The notes under the pieces are model-generated. The model was not told where the DNA came from. It searched no databases and worked only from the letters and a program-made list of their open reading frames with translations. A DNA stretch of 64,000 bases from Cristatella mucedo (Eukaryota; Bryozoa; Phylactolaemata; Cristatellidae), in the NCBI GenBank assembly GCA_009760855.2, contig WPIO01000022.1, positions 1,479,001-1,543,000 on the forward strand. The letters run 5' to 3'. The position numbers and the translations under genes are program-made. Below, piece after piece: positions 22,830 through 35,100 of the stretch (its first letter is position 1; the number at the start of each line of letters is the position of its first letter).

Positions 22830-23286
22830 TCTCATCCTAAATAAACATTATGTGCTGGTGAATAGCAATACAGGAATCTGTCTGTTTGTAATGGACGTTT
22901 TGTTAATCTGCATGAATATCTTTTTCAACGTGTCGAGCAGCAGTTAGTTATATCTAAAGTAAATGTCACGATAACTATCTGTCTACGAGAGCAATGCTGA
23001 AACTCTGAGGCTGGAACATAAATACGCTAATCATGCCAGCGGGAATGAACCTGACACATCTAGTCTAAATGCTGTAAAAGATTACTAGAGCGATAAAGTG
23101 ACCAATGCAGTGCAGGTACGGGCTATGAATGAGCGGGTTAATCAGTAAACTCTTAATGCGGATCTGAAAACTCAAGTTTATGATTTTATACAGCAGATGA
23201 AAGGCTAATTAAATCTAATAATTAAAGGGTAGTTTTCACGTGTCTAGTGGATAAGCCTTAATTGACGGTGTGGTGTACTGTAATGC

Positions 23287-23500
23287 AACTCCGTCTGTAA
23301 CTCCACAATACCAAAAAACTAAGCGGGTGATATGCAGAAGACTCTTCTATTTCGCACTCAAAGCCTAAGCGTCTTTCGAAAGGTGTGAGGTAGCCAACAG
23401 ACTTTATCTCGCGAAGCAAAGAGAAAGTGAGAAACACTGCAGAGTCGGGAGGGTAGTAGAGGTTGTGAATAGCGAGGAAGTAGCAGCTCAGTGATGAACG
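23287..23500 (-). repeat. LINE-A 3' end
   Basis: Antisense copy: 'gtctgtaactccacaatacc', 'cctaagcgtctttcgaaagg', 'gccaacagactttatctcgc', 'ggaagtagcagctcagtg'. Truncated relative to the 60.7-kb copy. Confidence 0.75.
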
Positions 23501-23592
23501 AAATTTTTTGTTCTTCGTGTGCCGGCTATTGCCTTCTTGAGGACCCTAGAACTGCGGCTGTTTGCCGTGCGACCGCTGTTAACTGTTGGCTG

Positions 23593-23760
23593 GCCGTGAC
23601 GGCACACTAGATACAGAGGTCGCTCTTCACGATCTCAGTCCTTGAGGTCATTGGTTCGAATCCTGCTGTGGGCGATTATTTATTACCGCTGCAAACGGTA
23701 GTGATAGCCTTTAAGGCTCTTCTGTCGCTACACAAAACAGGCTGCTGAATCACCAACAAA
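23593..23760 (+). repeat. SINE-1 copy
   Basis: 'gccgtgacggcacactagat', B box 'tggttcgaatcc', 'gtgatagcctttaaggctct', 'ctgtcgctacacaaaacagg', ending in an A-rich stretch. It lies less than 100 bp from the 3'-truncated LINE-A copy. Confidence 0.8.
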
Positions 23761-23769
23761 AAATAACTG

Positions 23770-24600
23770 TTGATGCGACAGGCTACGGTTCCGGTTCTGG
23801 TCACAAAGCTTTGCTTATCGCCGATCGGGCTACCCATTGTGAGCACACTACAGGTCAAGTGAATATCGCAACCCTCGCTGCCAACCCGATAAGGACTCGT
23901 GTTCCGAAGTTGTGCAATACTCTAACCTGGCTGGGCTGTGCATGCCGATGTGTCATGATAGCAGGTAGAACTGCTTTCATAAGCTACTGTACGCTTTAAG
24001 ATTGTTCCTCTGCTGCTTTATGCTGCTGCTTGTTGCTGCTGCATGCTCTGAGATTGTTCCTCTTCGTATTTACATCGACTCCGTGAACCTCGTACTATTA
24101 ATGGTTGTGATGTGCTTTCACCTTGCTATCTCCGCAAGTACTGCATTGGGATTTAAACTTGGTGAATACAATATCACGATCTTCGAGCCACTGCATGTCA
24201 AACAACTTTTGCGAGGTTACCGCCATGCAAAAGTTGCTGAAGCATGATTTCCTACAAGCAAATGAATGAGACTTCCAGTCTCGATTCCGAGCAATTTAAT
24301 TCCACACTGCGTTTCAAAAGTCCGACAGCGAGTATATGGTCAGCTACGACATCTACTGGATATTGTCCATCAAACCGGACAGAACGTCTAACTGATTTTA
24401 AAGTAGACAAGACTGGATTGGCAAGACGTGCCAGCAATAAACATAATAGGTCGCGGTTGATACATTGAAGCCCAGTTTGGTACTTCGATCCCTATCGGTG
24501 ATGATGATGATGGTGGAGGCGATACAAAATGATTACTGCTGCGATGAAGACGTCTGAAAATGCTCACTAGAAATTTATGTTAGAACCTGATGGTGTGGCA
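23770..24600. other. no gene recognised
   Basis: A plus-strand open frame of 81 codons (about 24002-24247) has a hydrophobic, leucine-rich start but no recognisable family, and no supporting splice or start context is visible. I do not call a gene. Confidence 0.35.
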
Positions 24601-24609
24601 AGGCCAAAA

Positions 24610-24960
24610 GTGAACAGCTTCCATAGAAGGTAATGTTAGAAATCTATGTGTCCTATTCCTAATTGACCTTTCAGTAGACGATCACATCAGCTCCACAGTC
24701 AAGTCGGCCTACGTTCAGCCACTTAAAATTGCTAAAATTCGGTCGTTTAGGCAGGGATACTACATCTAAATTGGTCCATAGATGTGTGATATCCCGTCCC
24801 GACTTCCGTAACTCTCTCACTTTCACTAACTGTGTTATGCTTGGTGTCATTCAGCATACTACCACTAACCATTTGAACATGCTTCTTTTGCAGCAAATAT
24901 GAAGAGCCTAAAACAAGATTTGAGTTCTCTGAGGGTGCTATTATAAATGCAGTATTATTA
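24610..24960 (+). repeat. LINE-B fragment
   Basis: Sense copy. RT-derived words 'tgacctttcagtagacgatc' and 'atcagctccacagtcaagtc' (compare the 28.0-kb and 46.2-kb copies, which encode a SDLSLDDH-like motif), then an internal deletion and the family tail 'ctctgagggtgctattataa'. Confidence 0.7.
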
Positions 24961-25084
24961 CTAATTTTAAAATGTTTGCAGCGAAACGTTGGCTGCTAAA
25001 TCAGTCAGGTTATAGTAGTGCTAGAGATTGTTAGCAGTTTTTAAATTACAATAATCAGGAACTGGATTGTTATAATCTACGGTT

Positions 25085-25400
25085 TAGACGGTATGCAAAG
25101 TAATCGACTGTGGAACTCGCTTCCACAATTCTTACGCAACGACAACTACTCTCCAACTGCCGACTACGGCACATCCTTTTCAGCAGTCCTGAGCTGCTAC
25201 TTCCATGCTACTCTCTACCTCAACTGCTCTTCTGACTCTGCTATGCTTCGCACTTTCTCTTTGTTGCGTGAGACGAAGTCTGTTGGCTACCGAATGCGTA
25301 CCGAAATCCACTTAGGCTGTGATGGCGCTATACAAAACTCTCCTGTGTAACACCCGCATGATCTTAATGACTTTGTGGAGTTACAGACGGAGATACAATC
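25085..25400 (+). repeat. LINE-A 3' end with RT C-terminus
   Basis: Sense copy. It begins in the element's coding end, where the frame reads RLWNSLPQFLRN, a motif typical of the C-terminus of non-LTR reverse-transcriptase proteins, and runs through the 3' UTR to 'gtggagttacagacggagat'. This copy is what identifies the LINE-A repeat as a LINE end rather than a SINE. Confidence 0.8.
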
Positions 25401-25640
25401 GAAAGGTCGTGTAATCGTGGCTTTTTTAATTTATCCAAGACGCATTGCACAACCATGCGTGAATAAAATCATCTAGAGCTCGAAGACTAGATGTCATTTG
25501 TGAAGACGCTCTCACTTTCAGATTCAGTTCGTCATAAGACTTTCATTCTATACGTTGCAGACCAAACCTTCAGGGCACATGCTCAAAAATACTAGAATTT
25601 GCTAACGACTGATATAAATGAATAAAATAAATAATAAATT

Positions 25641-25800
25641 ATAGCTGATTAAACAGCCTTTTGTATAGCGACAGAAAAGCTTTTACTGGTATCACCACCG
25701 CTTGCAGCATCGATAAAGGATCGCACACAGCAGGACTCGAACCCATGACCTCGGGACCGAGGTCGTGGAAGCGACCGCCTTACCTATTTCGCCATCATGA
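25641..25800 (-). repeat. SINE-1 copy
   Basis: Antisense: 'atagctgattaaacagcctt', 'gtatagcgacagaaaagctt', B-box complement 'ggactcgaacccatgacc', 'tcgggaccgaggtcgtgg', ending 'cgccatcatga'. Nearly full length. Confidence 0.85.
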
Positions 25801-25912
25801 ATTTTTGCCGACAGGGCGGAATAACGATGTCTCGTGACTACACGACATTTAAATGCTCATAAACCACCTGTCACTTACAGCATTAGCTCTGGTTATTAAA
25901 GTAAAGGTCTAT

Positions 25913-26040
25913 TGATCCAACAGCCTCATTTGTATAGCGGCAGAGATTCCTCAGCTGCAGTCATACGCACCAGTAAGCAATACAGGATTTCCTGTTGTAG
26001 CACTCGTATCACATGTTGGGTCTTGAAGTGTGGAAATCTT
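25913..26040 (-). repeat. SINE-1 copy, diverged
   Basis: Antisense: 'gatccaacagcctcatttgt', 'atagcggcagagattcc', then a degraded head with 'gtagcactcgtatcacat' at the B-box position. Confidence 0.6.
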
Positions 26041-26041
26041 C

Positions 26042-26160
26042 AATATAATTCATTTCTTTAACGCCCCTAAGAAAACTTAATCTCGATGCTTCTCATATGC
26101 CGAAGGGCTCAAATTTACGACCTGGATGGTCAAAGGCAAGCACTTCAATCCATGCGCCAA
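26042..26160 (-). repeat. SINE-2 copy
   Basis: Antisense: 'aattcatttctttaacgccc', 'ctaagaaaacttaatctcga', 'gcttctcatatgccgaaggg', then a degraded head. It follows the SINE-1 relic directly. Confidence 0.6.
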
Positions 26161-27220
26161 ACAAGGCTTAAACCTATGCTAAGACCTAGGCTAAGACCTA
26201 GGGGTAACAGAACGCTAAGTGCTCGATGTACTTACACAAAATTTCGCATACTATTTCTAAGAACGAGGTAGGGGCTCTGCAATTATAGTGATTATCAAAA
26301 ACTCAGCAGCGAACGTAACTATGCAAGTCCAGCGAAGACGCTAGAAGGACACTGGTTGAGCTAGCCCCTTAAAGCATAGCTCTAAGGCTGTAGAAGCCGA
26401 AACGATGCAAGAATGGCAACGACAGCAGAGCACGGCAGGAGTCGAGATTGACAGAGACTTTAATAAAAAAAAAAAGTCCCTGCCACTTTCGTACAACTGT
26501 ATATTCCATGAGAGAGGTTGGCATGGGCCCAACTATAGGTATTAAGAACAGCTCATGGACAACGTTATTCACGTGGTCTTTTATAAATCCAAGGTATAGA
26601 TAAGGGCATATCCGTTTCCTACTGTGCATAAATCAAGAACCGCTAACAATTTCGATTAGCCGTCTTAAGTAGGCTATATGATAGGCTTAAGTAGGCTGAT
26701 AGTACATTCCTTAGTATCCTTGATCAGTTGATGCTCTTCGTTTCCGGCATATGTAAACTGCCTACGCAGAGATGTAGTTCTCTCAGGGCGCTATATAAAT
26801 ATTAATGTTTTTTTAAACAGTCCATCACCAGGAAGGGTAGGGAGGGTTATGGAAAACCGCCAGTCTATCCCGTTAGAGTCTAACGGTTAGACCTTAATTG
26901 TAGACAACGGCCAGTGGTTAGTTAGTGAAAAGAGTAGCTGCCTAATTTTCCTCAAGCGCCGGCCAGGCCCTTGGCCGGCGGCTGTGGGGTCTGACATCGA
27001 GGGCCCGTTGCCGAGAAGTCTGCTCTGTGCATAGACAAGCCGAAGTAGTTTGGGCATCGATGGTATTATTCACGATGTAAAACCGCGACCGGCTGGTGCG
27101 GCTGCAGGCGGCTGGTGAATGAATGAGTTCCCGAGCAAAAACTGCACAGGTACGACGGCTGGTATGGCGGTGAGATCGATACGTCCGCAAGGGTTAGTGG
27201 CCTTTAACCCCGCCCCTGAA
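26160..27220. other. no gene recognised
   Basis: Contains a small tandem 'ctaagacctagg' repeat (about 26178-26203), an A11 tract at 26464-26475 and a SINE-2/LINE-B tail fragment at about 26765-26815. The GC-rich patch at 26945-27190 has an 82-codon minus-strand frame with no recognisable domain. Confidence 0.4.
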
Positions 27221-27224
27221 AGGT

Positions 27225-28090
27225 CACAATGAAGCTGAGCGCCGACGATACAGTCGCCCTCAGAGAACTTGATCTCTTTCTAAGCACTTCACATCTGCTG
27301 CAAAAGTACGGTTGAACGGTTAGTGGTAGCATGCTCAATGTCAGCAAGCATAGCATGGCTTGGGGTGATGTGCACATGGTCAACATGCAAATTTGGTTAG
27401 TGGTCACATGCTCGGTGTCAGCACGAATAAGCATGTAAATGACAAATTACATTGACCCACTAAATGCTGTTATAAATAGATAAGTTTTTAGTTTCTTTTT
27501 AAATGTGGTCAAGCCAAGGGATGTCGCGACGCAAATCGGAAGTTCTAGGCTTTTGGAGCTTACGAAATAAAAGCATAGTTTCCGAAGGATTTGAGGTTCG
27601 TACGAGGTTTAGGTGAACAACTAGATTCCGAAAAGCGAGTGGTACGATGTTTAGCTCGGCGGGGAGTAGATCTTATAAGTAGGCTGGAGCCAAAGAATGA
27701 AGGGACCTGAGAGTGAGTGACAGAACCTTAAAGACGATTCGCTGCTTGACTGGGAGCCAGTGCAATTAGGCGAGAAGTGATGTGGCAACTGCGATGCTCA
27801 CGACAGTCAAGCCTAGCTGTTGAGTTTTACACAAGCTGTAAGCGCCTGATTTCGTAGGCCAGCAAGCAGTGAGTTACAGAAGTCAAGACGGTTTGTCACA
27901 AATGCATGAACCAACTTAGATGTAGTATCCCCGTTCAAACAAGCCCGAATACTGCGTAGCTTTAGTAGGCTCATTTGACTGTGAAGCTGGTGTGGTCGTC
28001 TAATGAAAGGTCACTTTGGAACAGGACACCTATATTTCGTGTAGATTTAACAGGACATGTGCTGGCAGAGCTAAGAGTGACTGTTAACCT
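27225..28090 (-). repeat. LINE-B 3' part including RT C-terminus
   Basis: Antisense copy about 865 bp long. It starts at 'gtcgccctcagagaacttga', crosses the internally repeated 'gcatgctcaatgtcagcaag' UTR words, then the degraded coding end. Its upstream end at about 27971-28090 encodes RNIGVLFQSDLSLDDHTS on the minus strand, a conserved block of LINE reverse transcriptases. The rest of the frame is broken. Confidence 0.75.
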
Positions 28091-30333
28091 TTCCAATTTC
28101 TGAATCGCAGGAACGCTCTCCTTGCAATACTGCAGCGGATGCCCGGATTCTGGTGACCGCCTGGCTTCCGAGGTGGGGCACCGCTGCGCTTTGAGAGCGG
28201 CTTCAGAGGCTGCAGCTTGCGAAGTTCGTGCATTTTCAACGTGCCTCTCAGGAAAGAAGCTTAGAACCTTGTAAAGAAGAACGTAGAAGCTGCCGGAGCG
28301 GCCGCCTATTGCCACACGATCGAGCTCTATCGTCACTTTTTGAAAGATGATAACATCGTTAGAGAATCTGAAAGATAATACCTTCTAGACAAGTCCAGAG
28401 ACGCTGGCCGGCGGTCATTTTCCGGAAGCAGGTTCAGGCTGCCCATACGGGAATAGCGACTTTTTTCTGTCCAAAGAGGTTTAGAGGCCAGCCTCTCATT
28501 TTCTGCGCCTGGCTCCGGGCTGTCCATATATAAGTATAATTACCTTTTTTTAAAGAAGTCTAAGGAATCGCCAGTGGCTAGGCATCTTCGTCGCACGTTG
28601 TCCGGGTGCAGCTTTTAGGCTGGTCGCCAGAGAGACCTCCCGGCGATTTAGATTGAACTAAATAAGCTTGCCGTAGAGCATCTCGCCTTTGACTGGTTCT
28701 GGCTCACCAAACGAATGCGCCAATTTATATTTGGACTGGGTTTAAAGGCTTTTGAGAGGCGTGCCTTCGGCGAGGAACTTCAGGTTATTTCGAAAATGAG
28801 GTAAAATGATATTTGTTGACTTCCTAAGGAGCCATTGCTGGTGGTAGCTTTAGGTTCCGTCACCAAAGGGGCACCGCTAATAGAGAGTTGCGGGATGGAT
28901 CTATTAAACGCTCGAGCTCCGAGCAGTTCTTCGGGCACCCAACCACTCAAATTGTTATCAACGAAATGAAGTTCGTTTGGAAAGCAGCACGTCCGACATC
29001 GACAGGTATTTCCGCGAGGAAAAGAAAACAGGTCATTGGACTTCGAACTTCAACGACCTCCGACTACGCCCAGTCGAGGTCAAAGCTGATACAGTAAAAC
29101 ATGTTGCGCCTACGACCCTGGATCGGACTGCTGTGCCTTGGAAGCCTGACATGTCATTAAATCCTATTCAGCAGATGAAAATTAAACTCTACAAATATCC
29201 AGATTTCTGCGGTTTTGCCTTGTCATCTATTTAGTTCGGTCAGGTCCGTAGCGCTTACGCTATGAGACTACTTTATTTCGAGCATGGAAAGCGGCTGCCA
29301 AAACTGATGCACAGCAAAGAACTTCCGAATAGCGCTATTAAAAGGGATTATTGCATTCGATGGCATTTTTTTAAATATATGCTGTCATTGCGGGTTTCAA
29401 CGTATCTAATGCAGCCTTGCATGGCACATTCATCAAGGGGTAACCAGCACCAGCAACTACCGGCTCGCACTGCAGCATCTATGCCCTGGTTTCTTTTAGG
29501 TCGCTCTCCGTGAAAACAAACGCCATGAGAACATACCGAACGTGCACTACATTTGAGGGTACGCTCATATTTTTTCCTTGACGCTTTCTAAAATATGTAC
29601 TGATATCTTTACTGGCTCTACCAGTCGATAAGTTCTAGAACCAAGGCTACCTTTCGATGCTGCAATCTAACTACTAAGTGAAGTTCCCTTCCTCGAAGAG
29701 AGCTTGCTATTTCGTGTTGCCTCGTCGCATCAGGTAAGGAAGGCCTACGCCTATACCACCACCTAGCAATAGTCAGTCACGAAGTGACCGACGAAGGTTA
29801 AATACATCCATAAGCCTCACCTATAGACAGCAGATGATGACTTAACAGAATCAAGTCGGTTCTGCATAAGTATTGCTGGAATACAAGGACCTGACTCGCT
29901 TCAATTATGTGGCTACACGTGCAGCATCACAGCGTTCTCCTTTCATATGCTCACTTGGGGTCTAGACAAGTAATCGTGTTTGCTGCTTCTGACCCTCCCA
30001 ATTCCACACAGAGTCACGGTCGCTCTCTCGCTATTGAGCAACGCTGCAACTCTTCCCAGTCTTCAGTGGAACGAGCACGAGCTAAGAACAAAGACACTAT
30101 TTTCCATTAACAGCATTTGTGGATCAGACATTAAGGAATCATGCCACGAGGTGGAGTCTCAAAAATACACATAATAGTCAACTGACTGTAACAATTTAAC
30201 AAGAAAAACGGGGTGAACCAAAAATAATACAAAGAGTTTCAAAAGGGCACACGCTTCTCCATACAACAAATTGGCTCAAAAAAAGAATGCGCTAGTCACC
30301 CAATCCTCAGATACTGCAAGTCAGCACAGCCGT
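28090..30333. other. no gene recognised
   Basis: Mixed composition. The minus-strand open frame that continues upstream from LINE-B (28090-28336) and the plus-strand frames at 28888-29234 have no family I can support. I see no structural repeat. The last 200 bp lie just 3' of PLD6. Confidence 0.4.
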
Positions 30334-32595
30334 TCACCTGCGGGCGTCCAACACGGTTTTCCTGCGTGACAACGCCGTGCCTTCTAAAGCAGGGGCAGCA
30401 GTACCCGTCAACTGTGCAGGTGCCGGTGGTGGCTGATCACCAGCTGCTGTGGCTGCAACTGCTTGCAGGCGTCTTGCCGGATCAAAAAGGTCCCATAGCT
30501 TATTAAACTCTTGCATATACAGAGCTACGACATTAGCATCGTTGGTGAGAAATATATTTTCGTTGTTTCCAAATATCGCCTGACGACTCCAGTTGAAAGA
30601 ACCATTAACAAGCATGGTTCCATCGATAACTGCAAACTTGTGGTGCATGAAGAAAGAAGAATCGTCATGGCGTACTTCAATACCTGCAACCACCAACACA
30701 CTCATGTTTTGTACTAATCAGCAGCGATCAGGCTAATCGCATTATTTCCATACTAAGATGTCAAAGGAAATCTCCAGAATTGTTTAGGAACAACTTTTGT
30801 TAACATTGCTAAAGCAGCTGATTGTGGAAAGCAGCAGCAATTGGAACCAGCTCTGGGGAATTTCTAGGGTCTATCCCAACATCGCAATGCACATGAGATG
30901 ATTGATGCAAGTTTATTGAATAGTGCACTACAAGAATCCACAAGATAAACAAATTGGCCCTGGTAATTTGAGGTAGATCCGATAGGTTTTAAGCTAAGAG
31001 CCAGTGAGCCCCCTCCCCCAGAATGACCCAAAAGTGTATGCTACATGGCTTGCCGGCTGAAATGCCAGCTAGCCTTCGTATGACTGGCTCCTCTAGAAAG
31101 GCCAAGGCCATAACCTGCTAGCTAAACTCTAACTGCCTGCTAACTACACCCCAGACTACAGTTGAAGTGAGACAGCATATCGATTAAGCTGCAGGCATCT
31201 CCTTGATTGCCAAGGCTTCTACATGGTCTGCATATCACTTGAGCAGTATCTCGGTGATCGCCACACTCAGCCTGCCCTATGCAGTAATAACAACAATAAT
31301 TCATCCTCAGAAGACTAAGTCTCTATGTATACTCTTTATAGGTGCTGGAAAAGAAGCATATCAATTTAGTAGTGATAAAACGGACAATTTCACTACGTGT
31401 AAGCCCTGGCAGGCAATCCACAAGGACAAAGCAAATGCTGTGAGGAACAAGTGGTTTATTAGCTTCTTTCTTTTAAATTCGGTCAAGTCGAGAGATGTCG
31501 TGATGTCATTCGGTAGAGGGTTCCAGGCTTTGAATGCACTAAAAATTGACCAGCACTGTCTCCAAATAATATACAGTCAGTTAGAAGCATAGCTACACGA
31601 CCAGAGTCTTTGGAGCTGGAGTTAAAATGAGAAGTCCCAGGACCAATAGACTCCTAGAGGATCCATCTGATGAATCAGATGAGAATTTGGGGAAATTTTC
31701 GAGTGCACGAGTGGCACGCCCTTGAAGTCTGCATTCTGCTTGATGAAAGCCAGCACAGATTAATGTGAAGAGGCTTTGGCTGGCAGCTGTAAAGTTAATG
31801 ACTGACATGCCTAGCTGTCGAGCTTTGCACCAAATGTGTCATACTGCACAGCCTAGAAGGCCACAGCCTAGATGGCCAGTAGATTGGAGGAGTCTGGACG
31901 AAATTTAGAAAGCATGGACTGAATAGGCTCGGGTACCTTATCTAAAGGGCCGAATTGCTACAATGCCATGTTAGTGAAAGTAGGCTCGACTGTGAAGGGG
32001 ATGTGGTCATGTAACCGCGTCATTTTGGTGCAGGATGCCGTATACGCAAGCTGATAGCGGGCGTCTATCAAGAAACGTGTTCGTAGTTGGTCAACTAGCG
32101 AAACAACTGCCAGCTGACCTTGGCGTCAAATGTTAGCGGCGTGCACTAAAAGAACGTCGCTCGGCTCTCACCTGACGAACGGAACTTCTTGACCTGCGAA
32201 CCGGCAACGTCCACCTGCTCGTCATCAATAATGACGCGAACGTACACGCCTCTTCTATTCAAGCTGAGAATCAGGTCGCCCAGGTCCTGCGACGTCAGAG
32301 TGTACACGCACACGTCTACAGTTCTCCGAGCGTTGTCCAACGACTGCTTCAGCCTCATCAAAGACGTCGGTTCGTGGGAATACCAGCAGTTAATTCCCGG
32401 ACAACCGCCGTGTATAGTAAAATGAACTGGGCACGCTACTCGAGTATCCGGAAAGAAAAGCACTTCATACGAACGCTCCGGAGGTGGCGTTGGCTTCCGC
32501 TTGGTGAAATAGTGGAACGCTGCGTAAACGATTTCGAAGAGCGTGCTGAAAGCTAGAGCCCCGCCAAGCTGAATGAGCAGGTCGCGAGTCCGCAT
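30334..32595 (-). CDS. PLD6: mitochondrial cardiolipin hydrolase / zucchini (PLD6), complete, 2 exons
   Basis: Phospholipase D-family enzyme of the outer mitochondrial membrane; relatives act as the endonuclease in piRNA biogenesis or hydrolyse cardiolipin. Exon 1 is 32595-32172 and exon 2 is 30683-30334, joined by a phase-1 GTGAGA...CAG intron, giving 257 aa (human 252). An N-terminal hydrophobic segment (about residues 7-28) is followed by a basic TKRK stretch, as expected for a membrane anchor. A CCCH zinc-finger-like group is present at Cys55, Cys65, Cys70 and His74. There is a single HKD motif, HHKFAVID (His155, Lys157, Asp162), with NGSFNWSRQAIF after it; one HKD per chain fits the dimeric family. 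The C-terminal about 45 residues (Pro/Ala-rich, ending KTVLDARR) are lineage-specific. The start is the ATG at 32595. Confidence 0.95.
31430..32010 (-). repeat. LINE-B fragments in the PLD6 intron
   Basis: Antisense, rearranged. 'gtggtttattagcttctttc', 'ttcggtagagggttccaggc' and, further along, 'gcatggactgaataggctcg' and 'gactgtgaaggggatgtggt' match other LINE-B copies. Reading frames are destroyed. Confidence 0.6.
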
Positions 32596-33190
32596 AGTAG
32601 CAGACTGGACCCCGGCTGGCTCTGCGAGCGCCCCGCAGCCTGCTATCGAGTGTCGGCGGTGCGAAGAGGCGGACTTCGTGCGGCCAGGTCTGGTGGAATG
32701 GCAAGCTGCAGGGTTCGCTGACTCGGCGCAGCCGGATATCCGAACGCAACACGTGGGATATATCTATCTATGTGAGCGATCGGCCAATAAAACGTGCAGG
32801 CACGATTTAGTAGCTACGATTAGCTAAGGGAGATGTTGACCTTGACAGGTGCACAACAATGTCAAGGACTTATCTTCAAAATTTTCCTGGAAAAGCGCCC
32901 TTTCAGAACTTGCCATTCTAGCGTTTGCTGTTATTTTTCACTATTCAATGTAACGCACTTTTGCTATATACTAAAACTATTTGGAATGTCACTAGGTCGT
33001 AGCCGAAGGCGCAGCACGCGGAAGCTTCTTTCGACTCGGAGAACTTGAGACAGCTTAACGAAGGCACGCTGCTCGCCGGACTTCTTTAAACCTGACCAAA
33101 CAGAACTAAATGTGGACCGACTCTATACAAATTCGATCGACCTGAGCAATTTTCGATGTATACGCGACTCGCATAAACGGAAGTCACTGC
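32596..33190. other. 5' flank of PLD6
   Basis: The first 150 bp upstream of the PLD6 start are GC-rich, then composition falls. No TATA box or other promoter element can be supported. Confidence 0.4.
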
Positions 33191-33194
33191 CAAT

Positions 33195-33673
33195 TCACCG
33201 ACATACACAATTCCCGTACGAATTGGTGTGCCTCGTGCTGAGCAACTGCCGGCCTATCGTATATTCGCGATCGCCGCTCGCCAAAGCACCGTCCTGGGCC
33301 GCCTGATCAGCGCTTTCCCTGAGCATCTGAGAGGCTTCCGGTCGATGGGCCTGTGCCATTCTGTCGCTGGCAGACCGCCTGTGAAGCCGGACCACATTAT
33401 CAACAGCGGCTCGTCGGCGGTCATCGTCGACGCCACGGCGGAACGAGGACTGCCTCGACGACCTCGGCATCCCGCGAAGCCAGCGCACGGCACTGCGGCA
33501 ACATTTCGCGTCGGACGCCATCTCGGGCTCCGAAACCGTGTGGACCCTGCTCCGAAGCCGTGAGTCGCGGGTTGCGCCCGCGGCTGCGGCCGGTCAGTGT
33601 GCCCCGGCATACTGCATATAATCACTATCTTACTAAATCTTTTGACTGAGCAGTGCGGGGACGGCCCGTACAA
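33195..33673. other. GC-rich island, unknown
   Basis: High GC and CpG content with overlapping open frames of 98-139 codons in four frames (both strands). Simultaneous open frames in GC-rich DNA are expected by composition. None of the translations (for example the minus-strand frame starting MASDAKCCRSAVRWLRG) shows a family I recognise. It could be a CpG island or an untranslated first exon. Confidence 0.35.
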
Positions 33674-33679
33674 TGGGCA

Positions 33680-35100
33680 TGTGCAGATTATAAATTCGCA
33701 CTAAAAAACCCACTCTCACACTCGGAATTTTAAATTGAATTCAAAATTTAATTGAATGAGAAGTTCTAGGAAGTTTTTTTTGCATACACAAGGCAACCAT
33801 TTCCGAGAAAAAGCTTCACGTTTGCCTGGCCGTTAGTTGCAAAGAAGTACATTGAAACGCAACTCGAGGTGCAAGAAGTTACAAAAGTAAAACAAAAAAG
33901 TGATAGAAATCAAACGAAGTAAAAAGTGTCACGTTTTATTGGGGAAAGTTTTTAGCTTTCTTCCTTTCTCTCTTCAAGGTAACAGTGCAAGGTCAATCAA
34001 AAAGGTAAGCAATCGTTTTTGAACAACAATTCTGCTTCTATAGGAATGAATCCGATAAAAAAAAAAGAGAGCTAAGCACGCCGACTACAGGCGCCACTGC
34101 CGCCACGAGAGAAAAACGACGGAGAAAGGCAACAACGTTTTAGGGAGCTCAACGCCACGTTTTAGGGAGCTCGACGTAAACGCAGCCTGCGTCGAACACC
34201 GCAGCAACAAGAGACCGAAGAGGAAGCCAACGAGCGTCGGTGCCAGATTATACCTTGAATATTACCACCAAACTTTCAGCTTCGCACATCCTTTTACGAT
34301 ATCCGGCGAATTATCTAACGGGTTCCCCTCTTTAAAAAAAAATTAATGACAGTCCCCACGGAGCCCGGTGCTGCACGTGCGCACGGCGGACTCGCCGCCT
34401 CTCTAGGAGGCCGTCTGATAGGCCCACAAAAAAACATGCAAAAATACGTTACCCGAGTTCTGTCGAAGCGCCACGAATCTACGACACCAATGAGCCCCTG
34501 GAGCTGCCACGGGCCACGTACTTTAGATTCAATATTTTTTTATACTTCACTCGTAAGACGCAAAAGGGTAAGCCGCAAACATCCTTCCAAGAGTGGGTGG
34601 GGCTGTGGAGCAGGCCTACGGACCCACTTCTCTAATCCTCTTGGCCCGACCGACCTGGCCGGCTGATGCTGGCCGAACACGTGTGCTAGTGCTGGCTGCT
34701 AGCTGGCGTTGAATGAACCGGTCGACCGGCTGGTTCTGGGGGGTGGGCGGGTGGGGGTTGGTGGTGGAGGAAATGGAGGATCGCGGAAGGATTTGTAGGG
34801 GCCCTGGTCCAACGGTGGCCCGCTAACTAATCGGCAGCCAATTAGAAACAGGATCTCGGACGTACGCATTTGCAGACATCGAGGTTCGCATGCTCACGCT
34901 CGCTCTTGGATCGAAACGCTGTGGCTCTATGCGGAGTACAAGTCAGTTGTGACTTCTCGGCGCTTTGCAGTGCTACCCGCCGTCTTTTGTTTAAATTCGT
35001 GTGCACGGACGCTAATTTGACATTCCCAGCGAAGTTTCTTGAACTGCGGAGGGGATAATTCGTGGTTTGGACAGTGTACAGACATATTCTGCCTGAACAA
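33680..35100. other. no gene recognised; G-rich tract
   Basis: Includes a 23-bp tandem duplication, 'acgttttagggagctc' at about 34135-34175, and a strongly G-rich plus-strand tract at 34738-34779 with several G3-G6 runs. No coding similarity is seen. Confidence 0.4.

Noticed and set aside
28888-29030. Plus-strand frame with EQFFGHPTTQIVINEMKFV resembling a midasin N-terminal stretch (EFF..IVINE)
   Set aside because: The likeness is limited to about seven residues with a gap, there is no convincing acceptor, and no adjacent MDN1 exons were found. I treat it as chance.
31203-31592. 129-codon plus-strand frame inside the PLD6 intron
   Set aside because: Its 3' half overlaps antisense LINE-B sequence and no domain is visible.
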